From: Rhodocyclaceae bacterium
Lineage (GTDB): Bacteria > Pseudomonadota > Gammaproteobacteria > Burkholderiales > Rhodocyclaceae
Length of the DNA stretch: 64,000 nt
Assembly: GCA_016721505.1 (NCBI GenBank)
Contig: JADKHX010000009.1
Coordinates: 1-64,000, forward strand
Direction: 5' to 3'
In this document: one piece after another, positions 27,072 through 38,908 of the stretch
How the letters are laid out: the number at the start of each line of letters is the position of its first letter
How positions within the stretch are numbered: position 1 is the stretch's first letter
Position numbers and translations under genes: made by a program
The notes under the pieces: generated by a model
What the model was told of the DNA's origin: nothing
Database searches by the model: none
Seen by the model: the letters and a program-made list of their open reading frames with translations, nothing else

Positions 27072-28289
27072 CTATAGATATTTACCGAGTTCGTACTTCG
27101 CGATCTGGTTCCGATGCACTTCGTCAGGACCATCAGCGAAGCGCAAGGTGCGTGCGCCGGCGTAATCGGCTGCAAGCGGAAAGTCATCAGAAATGCCGCC
27201 GCCACCATGAACTTGCATAGCCCAGTCGATTACCTGGCAGGCCATGTTGGGTGCCATCACTTTGATCATGGCAATTTGCTGCTGGGCAATCTTGTTGCCG
27301 ACGGTGTCCATCATCCATGCCGCATTCAAGGTCAACAAGCGCGCCTGATCGATCATGATTCGCGCCTCGGCAATCCGTTCGCGCGTTACGCCTTGTTCGG
27401 CAATCGGGCGATGGAAGGCTACGCGCTTGAGCGCACGCTGGCACATCAGTTCCAATGCGCGTTCCGCCAAGCCGATAAGGCGCATGCAGTGATGGATGCG
27501 CCCTGGCCCTAAACGTCCCTGAGCTATTTCAAAACCACGCCCTTCGCCCAACAGGATGTTAGACACCGGAACCCGCACGTTTTCGAAATTCACTTCGCCA
27601 TGACCATGCGGCGCATGGTCGTAACCAAATACGGTGAGTGGCCGGACCATCGTTACACCGGGCGCATCCATCGGCACTAGGACCATCGATTGCTGGCTAT
27701 GCAGGCTGGTGTGGTTTGGGTCGGTCTTGCCCATGAAGATCAGAATCTTGCAACGTGGATCGGGCGCGCCGGAGGTCCACCATTTGCGTCCGTTGATGAC
27801 GTACTCGTCACCTTCGCGAACAATACTTGCTGAAATGTTAGTCGCATCGCTGGAGGCAACTGCCGGTTCGGTCATGGCAAACGCGGAGCGAATCTCTCCG
27901 GCAAGCAAGGGTTTGAGCCAGCGCTCCTGATGGGCTGGCGTGCCATAACGTGCCAGCACTTCCATGTTCCCGGTATCCGGCGCACTGCAGTTAAAGGCTT
28001 CCGGCGCGATGTGCGAGCGACCCATGATCTCGCATAGTGGGGCGTACTCCAAGTTGGTCAGACCGGCACCCAAGGACGACTCAGGCAGGAAAAGATTCCA
28101 CAGTCCGGCGGCGCGCGCTTTGCTTTTGAGTTCCTCCATGATCTTTGTCGGTACCCAGGGGTTTCCGGCGCGGCGATTGGTCTCAACTTCGTCATGGAAC
28201 GCGGCTTCGTTCGGATAAATGTTTGCATCCATGAACGCGGTGACACGTTGCTGCAAATCCTTGACTTTGGCGGTGTGAGCGAATTCCAT
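27072..28289 (-). CDS. Acyl-CoA dehydrogenase family protein
   Basis: A flavoenzyme that introduces the trans-2 double bond in acyl-CoA. From ATG 28289 (MEFAHTAKVKDLQQRVTAFM) it has 405 residues, the family norm. Preceding AAGGAAG is a good ribosome site. Motifs seen are AFAMTEPAVASSDATNI and INGRKWWTSGAPDPRC (flavin and substrate region), then HRPIAEQGVTRERIAEARI and the C-terminal MQVHGGGGISDDFPLA. The frame runs open into the upstream phosphotransferase only because that gene is frameshifted; they are separate genes. Last gene of the beta-oxidation operon. Confidence 0.93.
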   Translation of the reverse strand: MEFAHTAKVKDLQQRVTAFMDANIYPNEAAFHDEVETNRRAGNPWVPTKIMEELKSKARAAGLWNLFLPESSLGAGLTNLEYAPLCEIMGRSHIAPEAFNCSAPDTGNMEVLARYGTPAHQERWLKPLLAGEIRSAFAMTEPAVASSDATNISASIVREGDEYVINGRKWWTSGAPDPRCKILIFMGKTDPNHTSLHSQQSMVLVPMDAPGVTMVRPLTVFGYDHAPHGHGEVNFENVRVPVSNILLGEGRGFEIAQGRLGPGRIHHCMRLIGLAERALELMCQRALKRVAFHRPIAEQGVTRERIAEARIMIDQARLLTLNAAWMMDTVGNKIAQQQIAMIKVMAPNMACQVIDWAMQVHGGGGISDDFPLAADYAGARTLRFADGPDEVHRNQIAKYELGKYL

Positions 28290-28303
28290 AGTGCTTCCTT
28301 TGG

Positions 28304-29369
28304 TTAGGTGGAGCGGATAATTTTTTCGACTGCTTGCCACGCGTACTCGGCTAGCGGCTTGGCCTTTGCCCGGCAGCGAGGGCGTCCGCACTGGATGCGT
28401 TGCCTTGCACGCGCGCGCCATGATGCCTTGCATGATGGAAGCCAGACGGAACATGTTGAAGGCCATGTAGTAGTTCCACTCGGCGGTCGGAATCGGCGCA
28501 CGGCCAGTACGTTTGCAGTAAGCCGCGCCGTATTCTGCCTCCGATGGAATGCCCAGCGCTGCGAGATCATGCCCGTCCAATCCACGAAATTGTCCTGGCG
28601 ACAAATGCCATGTCATGCAGTGGTAGGAAAAATCCACCAACGGATGACCGAGCGTTGATAACTCCCAGTCGAGAACCGCCAACACGCGTGGCTCGGTCGG
28701 GTGGAAAACCATGTTGTCGAGGCGGTAGTCACCATGCACGATACTGGTTTCGTCGCCAGCCGGAATGTTCTTCGGCAACCATTCGATTAGCTTGTCGAAG
28801 GCTTCAATTTTTTCTGTTTCAGCTGCGCGATATTGCTTGCTCCAACGGGCGATTTGTCGTTCCAGATACTGGCTGGTGCGGCCGTAATCACCGAGTCCGA
28901 TCGCTTGATAGTTAACGCAGTGCAGGGCGGCAATGACCCGATTCATTTCGTCAAATATCGCTGCACGCTCAGGCGGCGAGTAGCCGGGCAGGGCAGGATC
29001 CCAAAGGATGCGGCCATCAACGCAGTCCATCACATAAAACATGGTGCCAATGACGCTGTCGTCTTCGCACAGGGCATAGGCGCGAGCGACCGGCACATTG
29101 GTGTTTGCCAAAGCCGAGATCACACGGAATTCGCGGTCTACGGCGTGAGCACTGGGCAGCAAGGCACCTGGAGGCTTTCGCCGCAATACGTACTTCGCCG
29201 CATCGGTGCGCAACAGATAGGTCGGATTGGATTGCCCGCCGCTGAATTGCTCGACGATCAGCGGACCACGAAATCCCTCAACGTGGGCATCCATCCAACT
29301 GGCCAAAGCCGCCACATCAAAGGCATGGGCGCTAGCCACAGGCCGAGTGTATTGGGTAGTTGATGTCAT
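28304..29369 (-). pseudogene. APH-family phosphotransferase, two frameshifts near its 3' end
   Basis: Most of the protein is intact: start MTSTTQYTRPVASAHAFDVA, ATP-site SGGQSNPTYLL, catalytic loop IVHGDYRLDNMVFHP and metal site VLAVLDWELSTLGHP. After QGIMARA the conserved ending continues in a second frame (VQGNASSADALAAGQR) and then a third (AKPLAEYAWQAVEKIIRST, stop 28304-28306). Each shift is explained by one lost base, near 28408-28418 (a GC run) and near 28358-28368. Relatives sit beside acyl-CoA dehydrogenases (FadE36/ACAD10-like pairs) and are thought to phosphorylate hydroxyacyl-CoA or similar. Only the last 40 or so residues are affected. Confidence 0.8.
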
Positions 29370-29412
29370 CGGAATTTATTCAATCTTAGGGGATCCACTT
29401 GGGCGGGCGTGG

Positions 29413-29466
29413 CGTCAGTTGGTGCTGGCGAGGGACTGGCCCGTTCATCGGCCACACGCCGTTAAA
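29413..29466. repeat. Interrupted copy of the dispersed repeat
   Basis: GTCAGTTGGTGCTGGCGA at the left and CACGCCGTTAAAA at the right are the two parts of the consensus, split by 23 bases (GGGACTGG to CGGCCA) that contain a TGGCC/GGCCA stem. It lies in the 104-bp gap between the SDR and the phosphotransferase genes. Confidence 0.7.
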
Positions 29467-29473
29467 ACACGAA

Positions 29474-30247
29474 TCAACACACCGAGGCGCCGCCATCCAC
29501 AGCGATGTACTGGCCAGTGACGTGACGCGAAGCTTCCGAGGCGAGGAACACCGCAGTGCCCATCAAATCTTCGTCACCACCTAAGCGATGTAACGGGGTT
29601 CGAGCGATCATTGCGTCGCCGAGACGTTCGATTAGCACATTAGCCATTTTGGTCGGGAAAAATCCCGGGCAAATCGCGTTCACGTTGATATTGTGTTGTC
29701 CCCACTCGGCAGCCAGTGCGCGAGTGAAATTGATGTCAGCACCTTTAGACGTGTTGTAGGCAATCGTTGCCATGCCGGGTGGATTTCCCGACAAGCCAGC
29801 AACCGAGGCGACATTGATAATCTTGCCGGATTTTTGCGGGATCATCGCGCGTTTGCCAACTTCACGGCTAAGGAAAAACATCGCGTTGATGTTCAAATCC
29901 ATCACTTTGTTCCATGCTTCATCCGGGTAATCCTCAGCCGGTGCGCCCCACGATGCACCGGCATTGTTTACCAGAATATCGATCTTGCCAAAATGCTCCA
30001 GCACGGATCCGACAAGTCCTGGAATCTGATCAAACTTCGACAGATCGTTAGTGACGGTCAAACAATCAATCCCCAGTTTTTCAAGGTGTGCCTTTGCTTC
30101 CGCCAGCTCGTTGGCCTTGCGCGCCGTGATGGCAACTTTTGCGCCCATCTCGCCCATTGCTTGCGCCATCTGCAAGCCAAGGCCGCGTGAGCCGCCGGTG
30201 ATTAAAGCAATTTTCCCTTCGAGGCTAAAAAGATTCTTTACGCTCAT
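29474..30247 (-). CDS. Short-chain dehydrogenase/reductase family oxidoreductase
   Basis: A 257-residue NAD(P)-dependent Rossmann enzyme. Cofactor motif TGGSRGLGLQMA, structural NNAG (ILVNNAGASWGAP), catalytic serine in NVASVAGLSG, catalytic pair YNTSK, and C-terminal GQYIAVDGGASVC. The start at 30247 (MSVKNLFSLEGKIALITGG) is one base after the thiolase stop, with GAGGTG upstream inside the thiolase gene. The longer frame to 30310 only reads thiolase sequence. In this operon it may act as a 3-hydroxyacyl-CoA or 3-ketoacyl reductase, which is inferred from context only. Confidence 0.92.
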   Translation of the reverse strand: MSVKNLFSLEGKIALITGGSRGLGLQMAQAMGEMGAKVAITARKANELAEAKAHLEKLGIDCLTVTNDLSKFDQIPGLVGSVLEHFGKIDILVNNAGASWGAPAEDYPDEAWNKVMDLNINAMFFLSREVGKRAMIPQKSGKIINVASVAGLSGNPPGMATIAYNTSKGADINFTRALAAEWGQHNINVNAICPGFFPTKMANVLIERLGDAMIARTPLHRLGGDEDLMGTAVFLASEASRHVTGQYIAVDGGASVC

Positions 30248-30248
30248 C

Positions 30249-31426
30249 TCAGCACACCTCGAATAGGCCGGCCGCGCCTTGGCCGCCGCCGATACACATG
30301 GTCGCGACAACGTATTTCACGCCGCGCCGTTTGCCTTCAATCAGCGCATGTCCAACCAAACGCGCACCTGACACGCCATAGGGATGGCCGACAGCAATTG
30401 CGCCACCGTTGACGTTCAATCGATCCATTGGAATCCCCAATGTGTCAGCGCAATACAGCACCTGAACGGCGAAAGCTTCATTGAGCTCCCATAGACCAAT
30501 ATCGTCGACTTTCAATCCAGCTTTCTTGAGCAGCTTAGGAATCGCGAACACCGGGCCAATGCCCATTTCATCTGGCTCACAACCAGCGACAGCGAAGCCA
30601 CGGAAAATGCCGAGCGGAGACAATCCCTTTTTCGCCGCAACTGCAGCACTCATCACTACACAGGCCGATGCGCCATCAGAAAACTGACTGGCATTGCCCG
30701 CCGTCACCACACCACCAGGCATGGCTGAACGAATCTTGGCGACACCTTCCAACGTGGTGTCCGGGCGGATGCCTTCGTCAGCAGAAATCGTGACTTGCTT
30801 GGTCATCAACTGACCAGTGGCTTTGTCAATTACGCCAGCAGTTACTGTCATCGGCACGATTTCATCATTGAACTTTCCAGCCAGTTGGCCGGCAGCGGCG
30901 CGTAGCTGGCTGTTGGTGCCGTATTCATCCATCCGCTCTTTGGCAACTTTGTAGCGCTTGGCGACGTTCTCGGCCGTTTGCAACATTGGCATGTAGATTG
31001 CCGGTTTCAGTTTCAATAGCGCCACATCGGTGATCATTTTTGGTTCAATTCACCTTGTACGCAAGAAATGCTCTCAACACCGCCGGCGACGTAGATGTCA
31101 CCTTCGCCGGCGATCACACTATTGGCGGCGGTGGCAATGGCTTGCAAACCGCTTGAACAAAAACGGCTGACCGTCAAGCCCGCCACGGTGACGGGCAGAC
31201 CAGCCAAAATTCCGATTTGACGCGCGATGTTGTTGCCCGTGGCGCCTTCAGGCAGTGCGCAGCCAAAGACCACATCGTCAATTTCAGCGCCTTCAATTTT
31301 TGCGCGTTCAACAGCATGCTTGACGACATGAGCACCAAGCGCAGCGCCATGGGTCATGTTGAAAGCACCCTTCCAGGATTTAGCCAGCCCGGTACGGGCG
31401 GTCGATACGATAACGGCATCAGTCAT
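30249..31426 (-). pseudogene. Acetyl-CoA acyltransferase (thiolase) with one frameshift
   Basis: The last step of beta-oxidation, splitting 3-ketoacyl-CoA with CoA. Two adjacent frames together give a full 392-residue thiolase. The first (31426-31034) has the acyl-accepting Cys90 in SRFCSSGLQAIATA. The second (31037-30249) has the catalytic HPYG motif in GAIAVGHPYGVSGARLVGHA and the final cysteine in CIGGGQGAAGLFE. They join in the middle of the protein at SCVQGELNQK / MITDVALLK, where restoring one A in the run at 31037-31041 mends the frame. Probably a working gene if the base loss is a read error; otherwise broken. Confidence 0.85.
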
Positions 31427-31482
31427 TTGGATTCTCCAAAAATTCTATAAACAAAGAGTTAGGTCGGCGTTTAGGTGATTGC

Positions 31483-33570
<2,088 letters not shown>

Positions 33571-33601
33571 GGAAGCTCCTTGTGAAGATGTCGAAATTGA
33601 T

Positions 33602-33622
33602 TTGACCAGCGTAACTGGTCAA
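33602..33622. promoter_or_regulatory. Palindromic operator-like site upstream of the fadB-like gene
   Basis: TTGACCAG, five bases CGTAA, CTGGTCAA: a perfect 8-bp inverted repeat. Size and position suit a TetR-family or similar repressor of the beta-oxidation operon. The regulator itself is not in the window. Confidence 0.6.
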
Positions 33623-33756
33623 TGAAAAATCAGGATGAGGCTTGATTCTGGGGCACTAGTGGGATGGTTTAAGTGCCTTCGCTAGAGTTCATTGCACCAG
33701 TGCGGTTATTACCGATGTTTGACTCAAGCAGTGTCCTTATTATGACGATGCAGCGC

Positions 33757-35660
33757 TTAGTCGGCAAGCGCAAAACCGACCAAAGTATCGCTTTTCGGAC
33801 GTTGCGCAAACATGTAATGCCCGCCCGCCGCGACGACCACAAATTGTCGCCCTTTAGCTTGATAGCTCATCGCTGTCGCCATTGCATCGGCGGGCAGTTT
33901 GGCACGCCACAATTGCGCGCCTGATGCCGCATCAAAAGCCCGAAAACTTCTATCCATGGTTGATGCAATGAAAAATACCCCGGATTTGGTCAGCACGCCG
34001 CCGCCCAGCGTCGGTGTGCCCCAGTTGATTTCAAACGGAATCGGAAACGGTGCGGAATCGTGTATTGAGCCGAGTGGCACATCCCAGCGCCAGGTGCCGG
34101 TGGCCAAATCGAGCGCCGCTAGTTTGCCCCAGGGCGGCGGTGTGCACGGGATGCCCAAGGGCGAGACCAACATGCCCATTTCCATGTCGTAGGGCGTGCC
34201 ACCCATGCCCATGCGCCAATTAAAACCCTCAAGCGTAACGCTACCGGTGGCGTCAGCGTTAGCACGTTTGACTAGACGCGCACGAGCCGCAGCCGTGTTG
34301 TAGTTAACAATCATCACGCCACGTGCCGTATCAATCGCTGCGCCACCCCAATTTGCGCCGCCCAAACTGCCCGGCAGCATGAGCGTCCATTGTTCACTAA
34401 TTGGGGTGTAACGACCGGCGTGGCGCGTTTCCTCGATCATTTTTTTACATTTGTTTTTATCCCAAAAACTCAACCCCCATGCGTCATCGGGCAATAATTT
34501 GTTGGGCAACAGCGGGGCGGGAATACGTGGGATCGGTTGCGTTGGCGAAGGCGATTCTTCGGCCACCGCGCCCTCTGGTACGGTGACTTCATCGACTGGC
34601 CAAAGCGGCACGCCGGTATCGCGATTCAATACAAAAACGTAGCCTTGCTTGGTGACTTGGACGACTGCGGGAACGAGTTTTCCGTCACGTTTCAAGTCGG
34701 TCAAAATTGGCTGTGCAGGTGTGTCGTAATCCCACAGATCGTGATGCACGATTTGAAACGCCCAGACCAATTCGCCGGTACTGGCACGCAGCGCAACGAC
34801 GCTATTGGCATGGCGGTTGTCGCCCTTGCGCGCCGCGCCATAGTAATCGGGCGATGGCGAACTGGTCGGCAAGAAAACCAAATCGCGCGCAGGATCGCTG
34901 CTCATCGGCGCCCATACATTGGCCGCACCTGCGTGGCTGCGCGGGCTCACGTTGGGAATGTCCGGCCAATTTTTTCCGTCACCTTTGTCGGGGATAGGAT
35001 CGAAGCTCCAAACGCGTTTTCCGCTCAACACATCGAACGCCTGCACCGCGCCACTTGGTGCAACGGCCTTGCGAAAATCCATCACACCAGAACCAACGAT
35101 CACCAAATTGCCCACCACCAGCGGCGGCGAAGAGTGGGTGACTTCATCACGCGGATGCGGGTCGTTGGTTTCCCGCATATCGATGCTGCCGGACTTACCA
35201 AAACTCTCGCACGGCTTGCCAGTGATGGCATCCAGTGCCATCAAGCGGCGGTCATAAGTGGCAAGAAAAAGCCGCCTAGAACAGGTGGCCGCTTGGGTTT
35301 TCGTTGCGTCACGGTCCCAATACGCCAAGCCACGACAAACCAAAGGTCGCTTGGAACCGGTCACGATTTTCGGATCGAACGTCCAGTGTTCGGTTCCGCT
35401 GGCCGGATCAAGCGCAACGACACGCGAGAGCGGCGTGCAAAAAACCAAATGCCCGCCTGCAGCATCAGGTAGCTTGAGCGGCGTGGCTTGGAACGATATG
35501 AGCTTTTTTTGCTCCGCGGTCATCCGCGTTAAATCGCCGGTGTGATATTCCCAAACTTTATGCAACTTGCCGACGTTGCTCGGCGTAATTTGTTCGAGCG
35601 CAGAAAATGCTGACCGCCAGGGCCGCCATATTCAGTCCAGTCTTGGGCGCCTGCTGTTTA
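33757..35660 (-). pseudogene. PQQ-dependent dehydrogenase (quinoprotein glucose dehydrogenase-like), 5' end frameshifted
   Basis: An intact 602-residue frame (35565-33757) covers most of an eight-bladed propeller: LHKVWEYHTGDL, DVLSGKRVWSFDP, ASTGELVWAFQIVHHDLWDY, VLNRDTGVPLWPVDE, WGTPTLGGGVLTKSGVFFIA. The usual secreted N-terminus is upstream but in other frames: GAQDWTEYGGPGGQHF (about 35655-35605), then SALEQITPSNVGK in the frame leading into LHKVW. One T lost in the run at 35604-35607 explains the second junction. Another loss near 35650 separates a possible signal sequence (CAFAFALVHLNS). Such enzymes oxidise sugars or alcohols in the periplasm and pass electrons to quinone. No PQQ synthesis genes are nearby. 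Confidence 0.75.
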
Positions 35661-35768
35661 GGTGAACTAAGGCAAAGGCGAAGGCACAACGGTGGCTGAG
35701 CAGGGGTTTCGCGAAGCACTGCTTTGCCCCTGTGAAGCGGGTCGGCTGTACCAAGCCGACACTGCGCT

Positions 35769-35784
35769 CCAGTACCAACTGGCT
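35769..35784 (+). repeat. Degenerate fragment of the dispersed repeat
   Basis: CCAGTACCAACTGG matches the core at 13 of 14 positions (T for C), but the ACGGCGTG flank is missing. It lies just after the DUF7931-like stop. Confidence 0.5.
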
Positions 35785-35792
35785 GGATGCGG

Positions 35793-36280
35793 TCAAAGTG
35801 TCAATCGCGCTGCACCTGACCACGGTTGGCTAAGTTCCCAAAGATCGTCAAAACGTTTCGACCACGGCAAGGTTTGCTCTTCGTCGTGGGTAATCAGCGA
35901 GCCGCGCGCGTGGTCGATGTGGAAGCGTCGGACACAGTGCGTCGAATCTGCGATGACATGGCAATCCGCCAGATGCTGCAAGCTTGCAGGCGCTTGGCGG
36001 ATGCCAAAAAGTGAGAATAGCGCGCGAGTAAATCGATCAGTCGTGGCGAGCGACTAGCCACATTGCTGGAACTCTCGCTTGCGTACAACAATGCGCAGTT
36101 GCGGCGTGACATTGTTGCTAAGAAAGTTGCCTAGCAAAGCAATGCGTTCAGGTTTTCCAAATGCATTTTCGCTAGATCAGCATCAAAAATTCGCAACGTT
36201 GAACTGGCATTTGCAAGCACGAAGTCGATTGCTGTGAGGTACCCCACTTCGCTTTCAAAACGTTCGTAAGTCGGTTCCAT
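35793..36280 (-). pseudogene. DUF7931-like protein, frameshifted
   Basis: Immediately downstream of roxA a start ATG (36280) with GGAGG on the roxA stop begins MEPTYERFESEVGYLTAIDF, VLANASSTLRIFDADLAKMH. It then shifts to LLGNFLSNNVTPQLRIVVRK, shifts again through ASRSPRLIDLLARYSHF, and ends in a third frame with LQHLADCHVIADSTHCVRRF, HIDHARGSLITHDEEQ, stop 35793-35795. The order of blocks matches a proteobacterial family I remember as DUF7931 (phospholipase-D-like fold suspected). At least three single-base losses. Function unknown; the family name is from memory. Confidence 0.6.
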
Positions 36281-36283
36281 CGA

Positions 36284-37453
36284 TTACCTCCGCATCACGA
36301 GATTTACAAAGCCATCAGTGTACCAACAGTGAAGAATCGCGGCTGTTTCTTCAGCAATCTCTTTGCTGGGTGGGAGGTGGCGCTGATCGGCAAGCTGTCG
36401 AATAGCCGCACGAGCGGACGGTGGAACAACTTCATGTTCGCCATTGAGATAAAAATTCTGCCCTGAAAAAAGTAACTGTGTACGTGGGTCAAGCTGCAAG
36501 ACCTTCGTCTGCACTGCTGCGCGAAATTTGTTCAGCGACATCGGTTTTTGCGGTGGATCGAAAACGACCTGCGGCTTAGGTTCAGTGAGCATTCGACCAA
36601 GAAATTCACGAATCAAACTTTTCTTCCAGCGAATACCACTCAACATCTGTTCCACTTGTTCAACCATCTGATTGCCAATTTCGGCAGGGTGTTTTTGTAG
36701 TGACAAGTCTGGGTCGCGGTAGCGACCTTCGAGTTGCAAATTGTCCTGCAAAAAACTCAAAAATTGATCGGCCAACTCTTGCGCAGGCGGCGCGCGGAAT
36801 CCTATTGACCAAGTCATACAATCGCCTGACGCACTAGCTTCGGCGATGCCATCATGTGCCCATTGTGGCGGCAGATAAAGCATGTCGCCGGATTCGAGAA
36901 CATGCTCTTCCTGCGCTACAAAATTTTGCAAAATTCGCAACGGTTGATCAGGGATAAAACGATGGTCCTCCTGCTTACCAATTCGCCAACGCCGCGTGCC
37001 GCTGCCTTGCAATAAAAACACATCGTAATTGTCAACATGTGCTCCAACACCTGCGCCATCGGTGGCATAGCTAACCATCAAATCGTCGAGCCGTGCGTAG
37101 GGAATGAAATTGAAGGCACGCAGTAGCTCGTCGCCCTCGGGTAAAACCAGATTTACACTTTGCACCAACACCGTCCAGGACTGTTTCCAGCGTTTGATTT
37201 CGCTTTTGCGGAATGGCCCGTGTTCAAGTTTCCATGCATTGGATTGGCGCGAAACGAAGCGCGATTCGAGATCGTCGCGCTGGCACAAATCCAGCAACGA
37301 TTGACGGGTAAGCGCACCGCCGAAACCGGAAATTGCTGCGCGAACTAGCAGCGGTTTCTTCTGCCAATAGTCTCGCAAAAAAGTCTGCGGCGACATGCCA
37401 CCGAGCAAGTTTTGGTAGCGATTTTTACTGGATAGTGAGGCACGATTTTTCAT
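36284..37453 (-). CDS. roxA: Ribosomal oxygenase RoxA-like cupin (50S L16 arginine hydroxylase)
   Basis: A 2-oxoglutarate/Fe(II) oxygenase of the JmjC type, 389 residues, related to E. coli YcfD, which hydroxylates an arginine of ribosomal protein L16. Start block MSPQTFLRDYWQKKPLLVRA. Iron ligands are H and D in GAHVDNYDVFLLQGSGTRRW and H in LYLPPQWAHDGIA. The C-terminal dimerisation and winged-helix part runs from about 230 to the end. Divergent from rlmD across 41 bp, with a TATAAT (37462-37467) in the shared gap oriented to rlmD. Confidence 0.88.
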   Translation of the reverse strand: MKNRASLSSKNRYQNLLGGMSPQTFLRDYWQKKPLLVRAAISGFGGALTRQSLLDLCQRDDLESRFVSRQSNAWKLEHGPFRKSEIKRWKQSWTVLVQSVNLVLPEGDELLRAFNFIPYARLDDLMVSYATDGAGVGAHVDNYDVFLLQGSGTRRWRIGKQEDHRFIPDQPLRILQNFVAQEEHVLESGDMLYLPPQWAHDGIAEASASGDCMTWSIGFRAPPAQELADQFLSFLQDNLQLEGRYRDPDLSLQKHPAEIGNQMVEQVEQMLSGIRWKKSLIREFLGRMLTEPKPQVVFDPPQKPMSLNKFRAAVQTKVLQLDPRTQLLFSGQNFYLNGEHEVVPPSARAAIRQLADQRHLPPSKEIAEETAAILHCWYTDGFVNLVMRR

Positions 37454-37494
37454 CGTTTGATTATAATCGCGCCCCTTTCAGCAGGCACTTCGCT

Positions 37495-38821
37495 ATGACA
37501 TCTGTTCGGATTGAATCGCTCGACTACGAAGGTCGCGGCGTGACCCATGTGGATGGCAAAACGATTTTTGTCGAAGGCGCGATCACCGGTGAGTTGGTCG
37601 ACTACAAAGTTTTCATCGCAAGCCGAATTACGAAGTCGCGCACATGACGCGCTTACACAAGGAATCCAGCCAGCGGGTTACGCCACCGTGCGAATACTTT
37701 GGCACTTGTGGTGGCTGTGCGATGCAACATGTAAGTCTGGTGGCGCAGGCGGCAGCCAAGCAGCGTGTGTTGGAGGACGCATTCGGGCACATAGCAAAAT
37801 TGCGGCCTGAAGTGATGTTCCCACCGATTTCTGGCGAGCCGTGGGGCTACCGGCATCGTGCGCGATTATCGGCGCGCCACGTGGCAAAAAGGGCGGCGTG
37901 TTGATTGGCTTTCGCGAAAAACGCAGCAGCTATGTGGTGATGATGGATAGCTGCAAAGTGCTGCCACCGCGCATGTCGAATTTGATCGTCCCGCTCAAAA
38001 ACTTAATCGGAGCAATGGCCCAGCCGCAACAGTTTCCGCAAATTGAAGTGGCGATGGGCGAAGGTGATACGGAAAATAAATTGACCATCGTGTTTGTGTT
38101 GCGCCATCTTGCGCCGTTAACAGAAAATGACCAAACCCTATTGCGTCAATTTGCTGATGCGCACGACGTGGTTTGGTATTTGCAGGCCAAAGGCCCGGAT
38201 ACGGTGGCTTTGTTTTATCCGACCGATGCGCCATCGCTGGCCTATCGATTGCCCGATTTTGATATTGAAGTGCAGTTTGAACCCACCGAATTTACACAGG
38301 TGAATCCTGGCGTGAACCGTATGCTGGTTCGCCGCGCAATGATGTTGTTGGCACCGAAAGCAGGCGAGCGGATTGCTGACATGTTTTGTGGATTGGGTAA
38401 TTTCACCTTGCCAATTGCGCAGCTTGGCGCGCATGTGATCGGCGTGGAAGGCAGCGATGCATTGGTTCGCCGCGCAGAAAAAAATGCGCGACACAATGGT
38501 TTGGAAAATCGCTGTGAATATCAGGTGGCGAATTTGTTTGAAGCCGACGCAGCGAGTCTTGCAGCTTTGGGCAAGATCGACAAAATGTTGATCGATCCAC
38601 CGCGCGAAGGTGCTGATGCTCTGGTCAAAGCACTGCCTGCGCTCGATAGCGGAATTGACGCACCACAGCGCATTGTCTATGTCTCATGTAACCCTGCAAC
38701 CTTGGCACGTGATGCGGCAGTGCTGGTGCATGAAAAAGCTTACCACCTGCGCGGCGCAGGCATCGCCAGCATGTTTCCGCACACGGCACACGTGGAGTCG
38801 ATTGCGTTTTTCGAGCGATAA
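37495..38821 (+). pseudogene. rlmD: 23S rRNA m5U1939 methyltransferase RlmD with two frameshifts
   Basis: Three consecutive frames make one 442-residue TrmA-family enzyme. Frame one: TRAM domain (MTSVRIESLDYEGRGVTHVD). Frame two: Fe-S cysteines in CEYFGTCGGCAMQH. Frame three: EFTQVNPGVNRMLV, SAM loop DMFCGLGNFTLPIA, DPPREGA, and catalytic cysteine in VSCNPATLARDA. One T lost near 37610-37613 and one A lost in the run 37886-37890 explain both shifts; restoring both gives exactly 443 codons. Homopolymer location suggests read errors more than true decay, since all catalytic residues are kept. Confidence 0.87.
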
Positions 38822-38825
38822 AAAA

Positions 38826-38853
38826 CGGAGCTGTGGATTGCTCCACAGCTCCG
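38826..38853. terminator. Terminator between rlmD and the Bax-inhibitor-like gene
   Basis: A perfect 12-bp stem, CGGAGCTGTGGA with TCCACAGCTCCG, loop TTGC. On the minus strand it is followed by a T run (plus AAAAA at 38821-38825), so it best serves the minus-strand gene and may stop rlmD too. Confidence 0.85.
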
Positions 38854-38865
38854 CTCTTGGTAATG

Positions 38866-38895
38866 ACAGCGTGTTACCAGCACCAACTGGCGAAT
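38866..38895 (+). repeat. Dispersed 28-bp repeat, intergenic copy
   Basis: ACAGCGTGTTACCAGCACC then AACTGGCGAATTG, near consensus. It lies between the terminator and the stop of the Bax-inhibitor-like gene. Confidence 0.92.
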
Positions 38896-38908
38896 TGCGC
38901 TACTTACC

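Noticed and set aside
27072..29369. True phosphotransferase/acyl-CoA dehydrogenase fusion
   Set aside because: The native phosphotransferase C-terminus and stop are present in other frames, and the dehydrogenase has its own start and ribosome site.
30249..31426. Thiolase as two separate genes with an ATGA overlap
   Set aside because: The break falls inside the thiolase fold and is mended by one base in an A run; neither half would be functional.
34537..35472. 311-residue plus-strand frame
   Set aside because: It lies antisense to the PQQ dehydrogenase, has no recognisable domain and a composition typical of a shadow frame.
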